In this document: positions 1-8,659 of the stretch, piece by piece
Numbering within the stretch: the first letter of the stretch is position 1
Layout: the number at the start of each line of letters is the position of its first letter
Source: Candidatus Mediterraneibacter faecipullorum
GTDB taxonomy: Bacteria > Bacillota > Clostridia > Lachnospirales > Lachnospiraceae
Length of the DNA stretch: 39,955 bases
NCBI GenBank assembly: GCA_019119675.1
Contig: DWWO01000051.1
Span: forward strand, 1-39,955
Reading direction: 5' to 3'
Position numbers and translations under genes: made by a program
The notes under the pieces: model-generated
Databases searched by the model: none
What the model was told of the DNA's origin: nothing
What the model saw: only the letters and a program-made list of their open reading frames with translations

Positions 1-118
1 GCAAGCTCATGTGGGTTTAGACCTTTTGACCCTGGCATCATAAAATGCTGTTTTAAATAGTGTCCATCTGGTATTATTTATAATGGATGACATAAAGGTG
101 AGAGGAGATATTGCAACT

Positions 119-1141
119 ATGGGAAAAGTCGAAAAGAAACAACTGGTCACTTTTATTCTTACGGCATACGGAGTAACTTTCGTACTGGGATTTCTGATGT
201 GGTTTTTCTACGGAAGAGGAGCGGATCTGAGTGTATTTCCAAATGCACAGATGTTTTATCCGGCGGCAGGTGTAATGCTTGCATACCTTGTGACAAAAAA
301 AGAAGATAAAAATCTTCCGAAACCGCTTTTTATATTTTTTATTCTTCTGACGGCAGTGATGATCCTGTGTGCGGTATTATCTGTATTTGTCCCGCTGACT
401 ATGAAATCGGGGGAGGCAGAAATATCAGTCTGGATGATGGCTGTTCAAGGGCTTATAATTTTGGGCAGTGTAATTTTCTGGATCTTACTTTTAACTTCGG
501 GAAAAGAAAGAAGAGCAGCTTATGGATTAAGGGGAAAGAACTGGAAAAAATCATTTCTCTGTATACTCCTGTTCTTTGTGCTGTACAGTGTACGAATGGG
601 GATAGGCAGCGCAGCAGCAGGACAGCTTGAAGCTTTTGGTGCAGTCTGGACAGATCCGGTTACATGGATCTACCTGCTTACAATTTTTCTTAATTTCTTT
701 CTGGTAGTGACAGCGTTCTTTGGAGAAGAATATGGCTGGAGATATTACCTTCAGCCGGTTATGCAGAAACGTTTTGGAGTAAGAGGAGGAGTCCTGCTTC
801 TTGGTGTGGTGTGGGGACTGTGGCATTTGCCAATAGATTTCTTCTATTACACTACCCCGGACATGGGGCTTGCAGCCTGTGTCAGCCAGCAGATCACCTG
901 TATTTTTATCGGAATCTTTCTGGCATACGTATATATGAAAACAGATAATATATGGGTTCCGGTGGCCGTACATTTCTTAAATAATAATCTGGTTCCGATG
1001 TTTGCGGGAAACTATACGGCAGATGTGCTCCAGGAACAGACGATTCACTGGGGAGATCTGATACCGGCACTGCTCCTTAACCTTGTGATTTTCGGATGGT
1101 TCATTTTCCTGAAACCATTCAGAGCCGTCAAAGAGAAATAA
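119..1141 (+). CDS. CPBP (CAAX/Abi-type) intramembrane metalloprotease
   Basis: Polytopic membrane protein of 340 residues in the CPBP family of intramembrane glutamic-type endopeptidases (Rce1-like; several bacterial members are linked to bacteriocin immunity or signalling). The family motifs are present near the C-terminal half: EEYGWR (about residues 203-208, the EExxxR motif), a GLWHLP histidine (about 236), and a final VAVHFLNNN motif (about 285-290). About eight hydrophobic segments are visible. I chose the ATG at 119 because AGAGGAGA lies about 10 bases upstream; an in-frame ATG at 83 would add 12 residues without a good ribosome site. The gene is monocistronic, with a hairpin terminator following. 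The family call is firm; the substrate is unknown. Confidence 0.85.
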   Translation: MGKVEKKQLVTFILTAYGVTFVLGFLMWFFYGRGADLSVFPNAQMFYPAAGVMLAYLVTKKEDKNLPKPLFIFFILLTAVMILCAVLSVFVPLTMKSGEAEISVWMMAVQGLIILGSVIFWILLLTSGKERRAAYGLRGKNWKKSFLCILLFFVLYSVRMGIGSAAAGQLEAFGAVWTDPVTWIYLLTIFLNFFLVVTAFFGEEYGWRYYLQPVMQKRFGVRGGVLLLGVVWGLWHLPIDFFYYTTPDMGLAACVSQQITCIFIGIFLAYVYMKTDNIWVPVAVHFLNNNLVPMFAGNYTADVLQEQTIHWGDLIPALLLNLVIFGWFIFLKPFRAVKEK

Positions 1142-1195
1142 AGATGTATTAAGTAAATCCAGAATAAATTTATATTCATATCCATTGATCTTATG

Positions 1196-1240
1196 ATCCG
1201 GCCGGAGGCAATATGATATGCCCCGCCGGATTTCTTTGTT
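1196..1240 (+). terminator. Rho-independent terminator after the CPBP gene
   Basis: ATCCGGC (1196-1202) pairs with GCCGGAT (1225-1231), with partial pairing continuing inward (GGCA/TGCC). A T-rich tail (TTTCTTTGTTT) follows. Confidence 0.7.
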
Positions 1241-1414
1241 TCCAATCAGTCAGATACGGATATCTGGGGATGACATAAAACAAAAATGAATAAATATCCG
1301 TATTTTCATTCATGAAATATATACTGTTATTTAAAGATACCTTAAGAATCTTTACAGTACATATTAAAAAAAATCAATCATAATGTACCCATCTTACAGA
1401 CAAGGGGTGACAAT

Positions 1415-2953
1415 ATGACAATAATCAGCCAAATCAAACAGAAAAATAATATCCTCGATTATCTGGAAGAGACAGAGGAGAAATACAGATATAATACAGC
1501 CGTATCAGACGGAGAGGAGTCACTGACATGGCATGAACTTATAGTAATGGCCAAAAAGACAGGCTGCGGGATCAGCAGGATCACACAGCCGGGAAGTCCG
1601 GTTCCCGTCATGATGGAGAAGAGTCCGATCACACTTGCGGTCATGCTGGGCGCTGTGTATGCAGGATGTTTCTATGTCCCGGTCAATCCGGATAATCCTC
1701 CTGAGCGTCTGGAGAAGATCTTTCAGACACTTGAATCTGAGATCATCATAGCGGACAGGAAGTCACGGGAATTTCTGATGTCACAGAATAGCAGTTGCAA
1801 GATCATTCTGGCGGAGGATCTTCTGCAGGAAGATGTGAACGCCGGCCGGCTTGCAGCTATCAGAGAGAAGTCACGTGAGACGGACATCCTGTACGGCCTG
1901 TTCACATCAGGATCCACAGGTACACCGAAAGCAGTAGCGGTAAGCCACGGAGCGGTACTACGTTTTATCGGTCATTTTACGGAAATTTTCGGTATCAGTC
2001 AGGAAGACGTGATCGGCAATCAGGCTCCTTTTGATTTTGATGTGTCTGTGAAAGATATTTATTCTTCCGTGATGACCGGGGCAGAACTGGTACTGATTCC
2101 TAAAGAGTATTTTTCCACGCCGCCGAGGCTTCTGGATTATCTCTGTGAGAGAAAGGTCACGACACTGACCTGGGCGGTATCTGCGCTGACACTGGTATCT
2201 TCCCTGAAAGGGCTGAAATACCGCATACCGGAACATGTGGATAAGATAATGTTCAGCGGTGAGGCGATGCCGCCCAAACAGCTCAGGATGTGGCAGGAAG
2301 CGCTTCCAAATGCCCGCTTCGTTAACCTGTACGGTCCGACGGAGATCACATGCAACTGTACGTATTATCCTGTGGTCAGGATGTACGAAGACGGTGAGAA
2401 GATCCCAATCGGAAATGCATTTCCCGGCAGGAAAGTATTTCTCCTCGACGAAGAGGATCATGAGATCGCAGCTTTCGGCAGACAGGGGGAAATCTGTGTG
2501 GCGGGAGAATCACTTGCGCAGGGATATTACCGTAACGAGGAGCAGACCAAGAAACAGTTTGTTATGTATCCGGTCTCGGGCGGAGAACCACAGAGAATCT
2601 ACAGGACCGGGGATATGGGATATTATGACGAAGAAGGAAGGTTTGTATTTGCAGGGAGAAAAGACTTCCAGATCAAGCATATGGGACACCGGATCGAGCT
2701 TGAAGAGATTGAGAGTGCCATGAATGCGGTCGAAAGCGTACAGAGAAGCTGCTGTATATTTCACGAGGAGAAAAACAGGATCACGGGATTCTATATGGGA
2801 GAGATCGAGCCGGCGGAAATACGTAAGAAATTAAAAGAAAAACTTCCGGTTTACATGGTCCCTCCGAAACTTATCCGGATGCAGGTCATGCCGCTTAATA
2901 AAAACGGCAAGACGGACAGGGGATATCTGAAAAGGATGGCAGCACAGGCGTGA
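1415..2953 (+). CDS. DltA-like amino-acid adenylation enzyme (carrier-protein ligase)
   Basis: Stand-alone ANL-superfamily adenylation protein of 512 residues. It should activate an amino acid with ATP and load it onto the phosphopantetheine arm of the carrier protein encoded two genes downstream. Core motifs: A3 TSGSTGTPK (164-172), A4 PFDFDVSV (205-212, with Asp209 in the alpha-amino-binding position), A5 NLYGPTE (304-310), A7 YRTGD (396-400), A8 GRKDFQIKHMGHR (414-426), and A10 NKNGKTDR with Lys499. Length and layout match DltA (D-alanine:carrier ligase). However, the segment aligning by eye with the DltA pocket (WAVSALTLVSS, 253-263) lacks the cysteine I recall in D-Ala-specific enzymes, so the substrate may differ. 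AAGGGGTGA sits 4 bases before the ATG. First gene of a five-gene operon. Confidence 0.85.
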   Translation: MTIISQIKQKNNILDYLEETEEKYRYNTAVSDGEESLTWHELIVMAKKTGCGISRITQPGSPVPVMMEKSPITLAVMLGAVYAGCFYVPVNPDNPPERLEKIFQTLESEIIIADRKSREFLMSQNSSCKIILAEDLLQEDVNAGRLAAIREKSRETDILYGLFTSGSTGTPKAVAVSHGAVLRFIGHFTEIFGISQEDVIGNQAPFDFDVSVKDIYSSVMTGAELVLIPKEYFSTPPRLLDYLCERKVTTLTWAVSALTLVSSLKGLKYRIPEHVDKIMFSGEAMPPKQLRMWQEALPNARFVNLYGPTEITCNCTYYPVVRMYEDGEKIPIGNAFPGRKVFLLDEEDHEIAAFGRQGEICVAGESLAQGYYRNEEQTKKQFVMYPVSGGEPQRIYRTGDMGYYDEEGRFVFAGRKDFQIKHMGHRIELEEIESAMNAVESVQRSCCIFHEEKNRITGFYMGEIEPAEIRKKLKEKLPVYMVPPKLIRMQVMPLNKNGKTDRGYLKRMAAQA

Positions 2954-3000
2954 AAGGAGACGAAGATATTTTTAGCAGGAAAATGAAGAAAGGAACAAGT

Positions 3001-4206
3001 ATGAAAAAAGAACAACTGGAATATGCGGCGGCCCGTTACGGAACTCCGCTTTATATATTTAATATGGATATACTTAAGAAACAGGCAGAAAGACTGAAAC
3101 AGGCGCTCGGGGAAGAGACAGGACTGTGTTATGCAATGAAAGCAAATCCGTTTTTGACAAAAGAGATGGCAGAGTACGTGGACAGAATCGAAGTATGTTC
3201 CATGGGAGAATTTGAAATATGCAGGAGAATGGAAATCCCTCCGGAGAAGCTTTTCATATCAGGAGTATTAAAGAAGAAGGAAGATATATACCATATTCTG
3301 GATACTTTTGGAGAAAAATGCAGATATACAGTTGAATCTGTAAAGCAGCTCCATTACTTTCTGGAGTGGAGCGACGCACATATGAAGGTGCTCAGACTCT
3401 ATCCCAGACTGACGAACGGCAGCCAGTTCGGGATGGATGAAGAGACAGTTCGAAGCGTGATCAGTATAGCCAATATGAGCCCGTATCTGGAAATAGAGGG
3501 AATTCATTATTTCTCCGGCACTCAGAAGCGAAGAACACGACAGTTTCAGCAGGAACTCGAGATGTTAGACAGGCTTTTGCAAAAGATGAGAGAAGAATGG
3601 GAAGTACAGATCAGGCATCTGGAATACGGGCCGGGAACAGCCGTGCCTTATTTCAGGGGAAAAGAAGCCCGGACCTACACGGATGAAGGTCTGGCGGAAT
3701 TGAGGGAAGCAATCCGTTCCATGCAGTGGAAGGGAAATGTGACTATCGAGATGGGAAGAGCATTTGCAGCAGAATGCGGATACTACCTGACAGAGATCAA
3801 AGATGTGAAGAAAAACGGTGATATAAATTATTGTATTGTAGACGGAGGAAACCATCAGCTCAATTATGACGGGCAGATCAAGGGAATGTATCAGCCGGAA
3901 GTACAGCTTATACCGGGAGACCAGAGAGGCCCAAGGAAACTCTGGACTGTATGCGGAGCTTTGTGCACGATGAACGATGTACTGTGCAGCAACGTGGAAT
4001 TATCTGATGTCAGGACAGGGAGAGTGCTCGTATTCGAGCGGACAGGGGCATATTCATCAATGGAGGGAATGGCACTTTTCCTAAGCCATGCACTGCCGGC
4101 TGTTGTATCGTACGGCAGAGAGCAGGGGTGGAATGTGCTGAGGCAGAATAAGCCGACATATCTGTGGAATATGCCGGAGAAAACAGTGGAATATACAGAA
4201 AAATAA
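3001..4206 (+). CDS. Fold-type III PLP-dependent decarboxylase (DAP/ornithine decarboxylase or BtrK-like)
   Basis: 401 residues with the alanine racemase-like barrel plus C-terminal beta domain of group IV decarboxylases (LysA, ornithine/arginine decarboxylase, BtrK). Visible signature residues are the PLP lysine in YAMKANP (Lys47), GIHYFSG (His169), a glycine-rich EYGPGT (208-213), EMGR (250-253, usually EPGR), the second-subunit CGALCTMND (Cys318, Cys322, Asp326) and GAYSSME (Tyr351). These suggest an active enzyme. I chose the ATG at 3001 (AAAGGA 6 bases upstream); a GTG at 2950 overlapping the previous stop is possible but weaker. Its place between the adenylation enzyme and the carrier protein suggests it acts on the activated amino acid, either free or carrier-bound as for BtrK in butirosin synthesis. 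The substrate is not determined. Confidence 0.85.
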   Translation: MKKEQLEYAAARYGTPLYIFNMDILKKQAERLKQALGEETGLCYAMKANPFLTKEMAEYVDRIEVCSMGEFEICRRMEIPPEKLFISGVLKKKEDIYHILDTFGEKCRYTVESVKQLHYFLEWSDAHMKVLRLYPRLTNGSQFGMDEETVRSVISIANMSPYLEIEGIHYFSGTQKRRTRQFQQELEMLDRLLQKMREEWEVQIRHLEYGPGTAVPYFRGKEARTYTDEGLAELREAIRSMQWKGNVTIEMGRAFAAECGYYLTEIKDVKKNGDINYCIVDGGNHQLNYDGQIKGMYQPEVQLIPGDQRGPRKLWTVCGALCTMNDVLCSNVELSDVRTGRVLVFERTGAYSSMEGMALFLSHALPAVVSYGREQGWNVLRQNKPTYLWNMPEKTVEYTEK

Positions 4207-4231
4207 GTTGATAAACAGGAGGAATAATGAA

Positions 4232-4459
4232 ATGGAAAAACTGATGAACATACTGATGGAAATTGACGACAGCATTGACTATGAGAAAGAGAAAGCACTG
4301 ATCGACGGGCGGCTTCTGGATTCATTTGGCGTGATCACACTCGTATCTGAACTGGAAGAGGCTTACGATATAGATATTGAGGCCTCGGAAATGACGCCGG
4401 ATAATTTCAATTCAGCAGAGGCGATATATAAAATGGTAGTAAGACTTCAGGAGAATTAG
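4232..4459 (+). CDS. DltC-like carrier protein
   Basis: Acidic 75-residue helical carrier protein. The phosphopantetheine serine is Ser31 in LLDSFG, followed by the usual helix (VITLVSELEEAYDI). The DSFG form resembles DltC (DSMG-type) more than fatty-acid ACP (DSLD-type). The start at 4232 has AGGAGG at 4217-4222, 9 bases upstream; the TTG at 4208 would place the ribosome site inside the gene. It follows the decarboxylase by 25 bases and precedes the MBOAT gene by 3, so the three are almost certainly co-translated. Expected role: receive the aminoacyl group from the adenylation enzyme and present it to the membrane acyltransferase. Confidence 0.88.
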   Translation: MEKLMNILMEIDDSIDYEKEKALIDGRLLDSFGVITLVSELEEAYDIDIEASEMTPDNFNSAEAIYKMVVRLQEN

Positions 4460-4462
4460 CGT

Positions 4463-6049
4463 ATGGCTTATCAATCACTGGTATATGGATTTGTATTTCT
4501 GCCGCTGTGTCTCGCGGCATACCAGATCGCGCCGCAGACATGGCGTAAAAGAGTGCTGCTTGCCTTCAGTTATCTGTTCTTCTGGCTGCTCAGCCGGGAG
4601 CTGATCATATATCTTCTGGGAACAACAGTATTTGTCCACTGTACAGGAATATGGCTGGAATGGCTGAAATCAGAGCAGAAAGCAGAACTTCTGACCGCAG
4701 ACCGAAGCGAAAAGAAGAGGATAAAAAGTATATATCAGAAAAGAAGCAGACATGTGCTCGCATTCGGTGTACTGATGCTCCTCGGGACGCTCGCGTATCT
4801 GAAATATTATAACTTCTTTGCAAGCAATGTGAACGGGATTTTCGGCGGTATTCTGCCCTTTACAATAGAACAGAAGAATATTCTCATGCCGGTCGGTATC
4901 TCTTTCTACACATTGCAGGCAATCGGCTACATGGCAGATGTGTACTGGGGAAAGATCCGGGCAGAGGAAAATATGGAAAAGACGGCTCTGTTCATGGCCT
5001 TTTTTCCTCAGATCATGGAAGGCCCGATCTGCAGGTATCAGGATACCTGTGATACTCTGTATGAAGGCAGACCGCTGCAGATGAACAATCTGACAGACGG
5101 ATATATACGGATATTCTGGGGACTCTTTAAGAAAACAGTGATTGCTGACAGACTTGCGATCGGTGTGGATGCTATATTTGGAAATTACGCATCATACAGC
5201 GGGAGCATGATCATATTTGCAGCCGTGGCGTATACCATACAGCTGTATATGGAGTTTTCGGGATGTATGGACATCATTATAGGAAGCGGGCAGCTCTTTG
5301 GTGTGAAGCTGCCGGAGAATTTCAGGCAGCCGTTTTCGGCGCAGAGTGCGGCGGAGTTCTGGCGCAGGTGGCATATCACACTGGGAACATGGTTTAAAAC
5401 ATATATTTTCTATCCCGTGTCCATGTCATCTCCGGTAAAGAAGTGGAATCAGTACGGCAGAAAACATTTTGGAAAATATATTACGATGCTCGGGACATCT
5501 GCTATAGCGCTGTTTCCGGTATGGATGTGCAACGGATTGTGGCACGGGGCAAGATGGAGTTATATATTTTACGGGATGTATTATTTTTCACTCATCCTTG
5601 TCGGAATAGCAGTGGAACCTGTACGGGACCGTATTCTGAAAATATTACATATCAGTCCGGAGTTCCAAGGGCTTAAATATATCAGGATCGCAAAAACATG
5701 GGGGATCATATTTGTCGGGGAACTCTTCTTCCGGGCAGACGGTCTCAGGGCTGGACTCCATATGTTCCGCAGTATTTTCAGGAACTTTCAACTTTCAAAT
5801 CTGTGGGATGGAAACCTCCTGAATCTGGGGATGAGCAGGGCGGATCTGTTTGCAGTCATGGCAGGATGTATAGTTGTGGCGATCGTAGGTTCTGCAAAAG
5901 AAAGAGGGATCCGTGTGAGAAACAGTCTGGAGAAAAAACCGGTATTCATACGGTGGAGTATCTACTATGCCCTGATACTGGCAGTGATCGTGATAGCGGC
6001 ATACGGTGATGATTACCAGGTGGTGGATATGATCTATGCCGGATTTTAA
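4463..6049 (+). CDS. MBOAT O-acyltransferase (DltB/AlgI-like)
   Basis: Polytopic 528-residue membrane-bound O-acyltransferase. Diagnostic segments: FMAFFPQIMEGPICRY (about 177-192), EFWRRWHITLGTWFKTYIFYP (298-318), and the catalytic-histidine motif CNGLWHGARW (His361). About ten hydrophobic segments. In DltB and AlgI systems the MBOAT protein carries an acyl group across the membrane from a cytoplasmic donor to an extracellular polymer; here the donor would be the charged carrier protein just upstream. AGGAG at 4449-4453 lies 9 bases before the ATG. The acceptor polymer (teichoic acid, lipoteichoic acid or exopolysaccharide) cannot be read from the sequence, since no polymer-synthesis gene is in the window. 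Confidence 0.88.
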   Translation: MAYQSLVYGFVFLPLCLAAYQIAPQTWRKRVLLAFSYLFFWLLSRELIIYLLGTTVFVHCTGIWLEWLKSEQKAELLTADRSEKKRIKSIYQKRSRHVLAFGVLMLLGTLAYLKYYNFFASNVNGIFGGILPFTIEQKNILMPVGISFYTLQAIGYMADVYWGKIRAEENMEKTALFMAFFPQIMEGPICRYQDTCDTLYEGRPLQMNNLTDGYIRIFWGLFKKTVIADRLAIGVDAIFGNYASYSGSMIIFAAVAYTIQLYMEFSGCMDIIIGSGQLFGVKLPENFRQPFSAQSAAEFWRRWHITLGTWFKTYIFYPVSMSSPVKKWNQYGRKHFGKYITMLGTSAIALFPVWMCNGLWHGARWSYIFYGMYYFSLILVGIAVEPVRDRILKILHISPEFQGLKYIRIAKTWGIIFVGELFFRADGLRAGLHMFRSIFRNFQLSNLWDGNLLNLGMSRADLFAVMAGCIVVAIVGSAKERGIRVRNSLEKKPVFIRWSIYYALILAVIVIAAYGDDYQVVDMIYAGF

Positions 6050-6092
6050 CATGCCGCATTGCCGTACCTGACCGGAAACATACGAAATTTCT

Positions 6093-6117
6093 ACGCTTCT
6101 GTGGGCAGCTGAAGCGT
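6093..6117 (+). repeat. Small inverted repeat between the MBOAT and SGNH genes
   Basis: ACGCTTC (6093-6099) and GAAGCGT (6111-6117) form a 7-bp stem with an 11-base loop, ending just upstream of the ribosome site of the next gene (AAGGAGG, 6122-6128). There is no U-run, so it is not a terminator. It could tune mRNA stability or translation within the operon, or be incidental. Confidence 0.35.
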
Positions 6118-6133
6118 TTGCAAGGAGGTTAGT

Positions 6134-7084
6134 TTGAAGAAAATAAAGAAGATAGTTGTATTTTTATTTATATTTATAATGCTGCTGTGGGCATGTTCTA
6201 CCGGAATACAGGTTGTGGCGAGAAAAATGACAGGTTCATCAGGCAGCAGAAGCCGCGTATTTGCATCGGTCAGCGCTGAAAAGAAAAATACGATCGATGT
6301 ACTGGTGGCCGGAGACAGCGAGAGTTACACGTCGGTATCCCCTATGGATCTGTGGGATAAGACCGGAATCGCGGCATATGACTGCGGACAGCCGGCACAG
6401 AGGATACAGGAGACGTATTACATGCTTAAAACAGCGTTTAAGACACAGTCTCCGAAACTGGTGCTCTTTGAGACGAACACCATGTTCCGCAATCCCGGAT
6501 TTCTAAAGAATCTGCAGTTGTCACTGACAGAGCCTCTGGCATATCATTTTCCAGTGGTAAAATATCACAACGCATGGAAGGCTCTGTTCGACGGCCCCGG
6601 CGGCTTAAAAAGCAGTTACAAAGGCTTTGAGATAAGGGATAAAGTCGAATCTTATGAAAGCGACGATGACTATATGAAAGAAACAAAAGACAGGACGGAG
6701 ATTCCGGAGGTCGCGAGGATCTACATGGAGAAGATAAGGAAACTGTGTGAGAAAAACGGTGCGGAACTTCTGCTGGTCAGTGCTCCTTCCCCTGTCAATT
6801 ACGACTATAAAAAGCACAATGCCCTGGAAGAGTATGCAAAAGAAAAGGGGCTGACATATGTAGACCTGAATATGAAACACCGCGATATCGGCATCGACTG
6901 GAAGAAAGACAGTTATGACAGAGGTGACCATCTGAATATCCGCGGTGCCAGAAAAGTGACAGAGTATATAGGAAAATATCTGAAAGAGAACTATCAGCTT
7001 CCGGACCGCAGGAAGGATGACAACTGGAAAGAATGGAATGAACTGGCGGGACAGTATTTTGAAGAATTAAAGAAAAAAATCTGA
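6134..7084 (+). CDS. SGNH-fold exported protein, DltD/AlgX-like
   Basis: 316 residues: basic N-terminus, one hydrophobic segment (about 8-28; either a signal anchor or, given LLWAC ending at Cys21, possibly a lipoprotein signal), then an extracellular SGNH/GDSL-type domain. The nucleophile block is VAGDSES (Ser62) and the C-terminal catalytic pair is GDHLNIRG (Asp265, His266). This matches the general design of DltD and of AlgX/AlgJ-type partners of MBOAT acyltransferases, which complete acyl transfer to the polymer outside the membrane. The start is a TTG at 6134 with AAGGAGG 5-6 bases upstream; no ATG fits better. Last gene of the operon. I cannot assign it to DltD proper with certainty. 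Confidence 0.75.
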   Translation: MKKIKKIVVFLFIFIMLLWACSTGIQVVARKMTGSSGSRSRVFASVSAEKKNTIDVLVAGDSESYTSVSPMDLWDKTGIAAYDCGQPAQRIQETYYMLKTAFKTQSPKLVLFETNTMFRNPGFLKNLQLSLTEPLAYHFPVVKYHNAWKALFDGPGGLKSSYKGFEIRDKVESYESDDDYMKETKDRTEIPEVARIYMEKIRKLCEKNGAELLLVSAPSPVNYDYKKHNALEEYAKEKGLTYVDLNMKHRDIGIDWKKDSYDRGDHLNIRGARKVTEYIGKYLKENYQLPDRRKDDNWKEWNELAGQYFEELKKKI

Positions 7085-7102
7085 CGTGGAAGCAGTATTA
7101 CA

Positions 7103-7162
7103 CCGCAAGTGGCTGCAGATGCTGATTTAATCATTGCAAATCACTTGCGGCGATTATATACT
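7103..7162 (+). promoter_or_regulatory. Promoter with overlapping inverted repeat, upstream of the glutamate synthase-like gene
   Basis: A sigma-A-like promoter is readable: TTGCAA (7134-7139), 17-base spacer, TATACT (7157-7162). The right arm of a perfect 9-bp inverted repeat, CCGCAAGTG (7103-7111) and CACTTGCGG (7142-7150), falls in the promoter spacer, which suggests an operator pair for an unknown regulator. The arms are 30 bases apart, so each could be a half-site. Confidence 0.5.
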
Positions 7163-7206
7163 TTAAGAAAACACGGATCATATATGAAAAAGAGAGGAGG
7201 AAAGTC

Positions 7207-8595
7207 ATGGCAAAATACAGATGCAGCGTATGCGGCTATATTTATGATGAGGAGCATGAAGGTGCACCGTTTTCAGAGGTGAAAGAATGCCCGGTCTGTC
7301 ATCAGCCGGCGGATAAATTTACGGTATATGAAGAGGACTATGGAACGGAACCGCCGAAGAAAAAGGAACTGAAGCTGGATTATCCGAAAGAGTTCGTGCG
7401 TCAGGATGATTCCTGCAGGTATATGAAAGAAATCCATGAGATGGCGGTTACAGGGAAGAGTATTTCGGCATCCATGGGGACGGAGCTGTCCATGCCGTCA
7501 TGGGATGATATCCTGATCCTGGGAGCCCAGCTCGATCCCATGCCTCTCGATGAGGATGCTCCGGTGAGGACGACTACAGTGATCGGAAAGCATGCGGAGA
7601 AACCGTTGATCCTTGAAAATCCGGTATATATATCCCACATATCGTTCGGAGCGCTTTCCAGAGAGGCTAAGATATCACTGGCAAAAGGCTCTGCCCTGGC
7701 ACACAGTGCTATGTGTTCCGGCGAGGGCGGGATACTTCCGGAAGAGATGCAGTCTGCGGATAAATACATATTTGAGTATGTGGGTAATCTCTACAGCGTG
7801 ACGCCGGAGAATCTGAGAAATGCAGATGCTGTAGAGATCAAGATCGGTCAGGGGACAAAACCCGGAATGGGAGGTCATCTTCCGGGAGAAAAAGTGACCC
7901 GCGAGATCAGTGAAGTGAGAAATAAACCGATGGGGAAGGATATCATCGCGCCATCCAGATTCCCCGGTATCAATACGAAGGATGACCTGAAAAATCTGAT
8001 CACACAGCTTCGGTACGCGTCGGAAGGGCGTCCGATCGGAGTGAAGATCGCAGCGGGACATATCGAGAGGGACCTGGAATTCTGTGTCTATGCAGAACCG
8101 GATTTCATTACAATAGACGGCCGTGGAGGCGCAACGGGATCATCCCCGAAGCTTCTTCGTGACTCTTCCAGTGTCCCCACTATTTATGCGCTTCACAGGG
8201 CAAGAAAATATCTGGACAGCATCGGCTCGGATATCAGCCTGATCATAACAGGTGGATTAAGGGTATCGTCAGATTTTGCAAAAGCCATTGCCATGGGAGC
8301 AGACGCGGTAGCAGTGGCATCCGCAGCGCTGATCGCCATGGCATGTCAGCAGTATAAGATCTGCGGCACGGGGATGTGTCCTATGGGAATCGCAACACAG
8401 GATGAAGAGCTGAGGTCCCGTCTCCATGAGGATGCGGCGGCTGCCAGAGTGGCGAACTTTCTGAACGTCTCACTTGAGGAACTGAAAATGTTCGCAAGGA
8501 TTACAGGCCATGATGATCTTCATGATCTTTCAGTGGACGATCTGTGTACGGTAAGCCGGGAGATCAGCGAGTATACAGATATTGAACACGCATGA
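7207..8595 (+). CDS. Rubredoxin-domain / FMN-dependent glutamate synthase-like oxidoreductase
   Basis: 462 residues. The N-terminus is a rubredoxin-type iron site (Cys6, Cys9 in CSVCGYIYD; Cys28, Cys31 in CPVC). The rest (about 60-462) resembles the FMN and Fe-S domain of glutamate synthase large subunit: SFGALSREAK (146-155), a glycine-rich KPGMGGHLPG (218-227), DGRGGATGSSP (304-314), and the [3Fe-4S] cysteines Cys380, Cys386, Cys391 in CQQYKICGTGMC. The N-terminal glutaminase domain of true GltB is absent, so it cannot make ammonia from glutamine alone. Such stand-alone proteins are usually annotated as FMN-binding glutamate synthase family; the physiological reaction is unclear. GGAGG at 7196-7200. 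Own promoter upstream, separate from the dlt-like operon. Confidence 0.85.
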   Translation: MAKYRCSVCGYIYDEEHEGAPFSEVKECPVCHQPADKFTVYEEDYGTEPPKKKELKLDYPKEFVRQDDSCRYMKEIHEMAVTGKSISASMGTELSMPSWDDILILGAQLDPMPLDEDAPVRTTTVIGKHAEKPLILENPVYISHISFGALSREAKISLAKGSALAHSAMCSGEGGILPEEMQSADKYIFEYVGNLYSVTPENLRNADAVEIKIGQGTKPGMGGHLPGEKVTREISEVRNKPMGKDIIAPSRFPGINTKDDLKNLITQLRYASEGRPIGVKIAAGHIERDLEFCVYAEPDFITIDGRGGATGSSPKLLRDSSSVPTIYALHRARKYLDSIGSDISLIITGGLRVSSDFAKAIAMGADAVAVASAALIAMACQQYKICGTGMCPMGIATQDEELRSRLHEDAAAARVANFLNVSLEELKMFARITGHDDLHDLSVDDLCTVSREISEYTDIEHA

Positions 8596-8659
8596 CCTGA
8601 TACAAATATATCATAAGCGGTCTTTTGGACCCGGGATCATTTTGCAGGAGGAAATTGTC

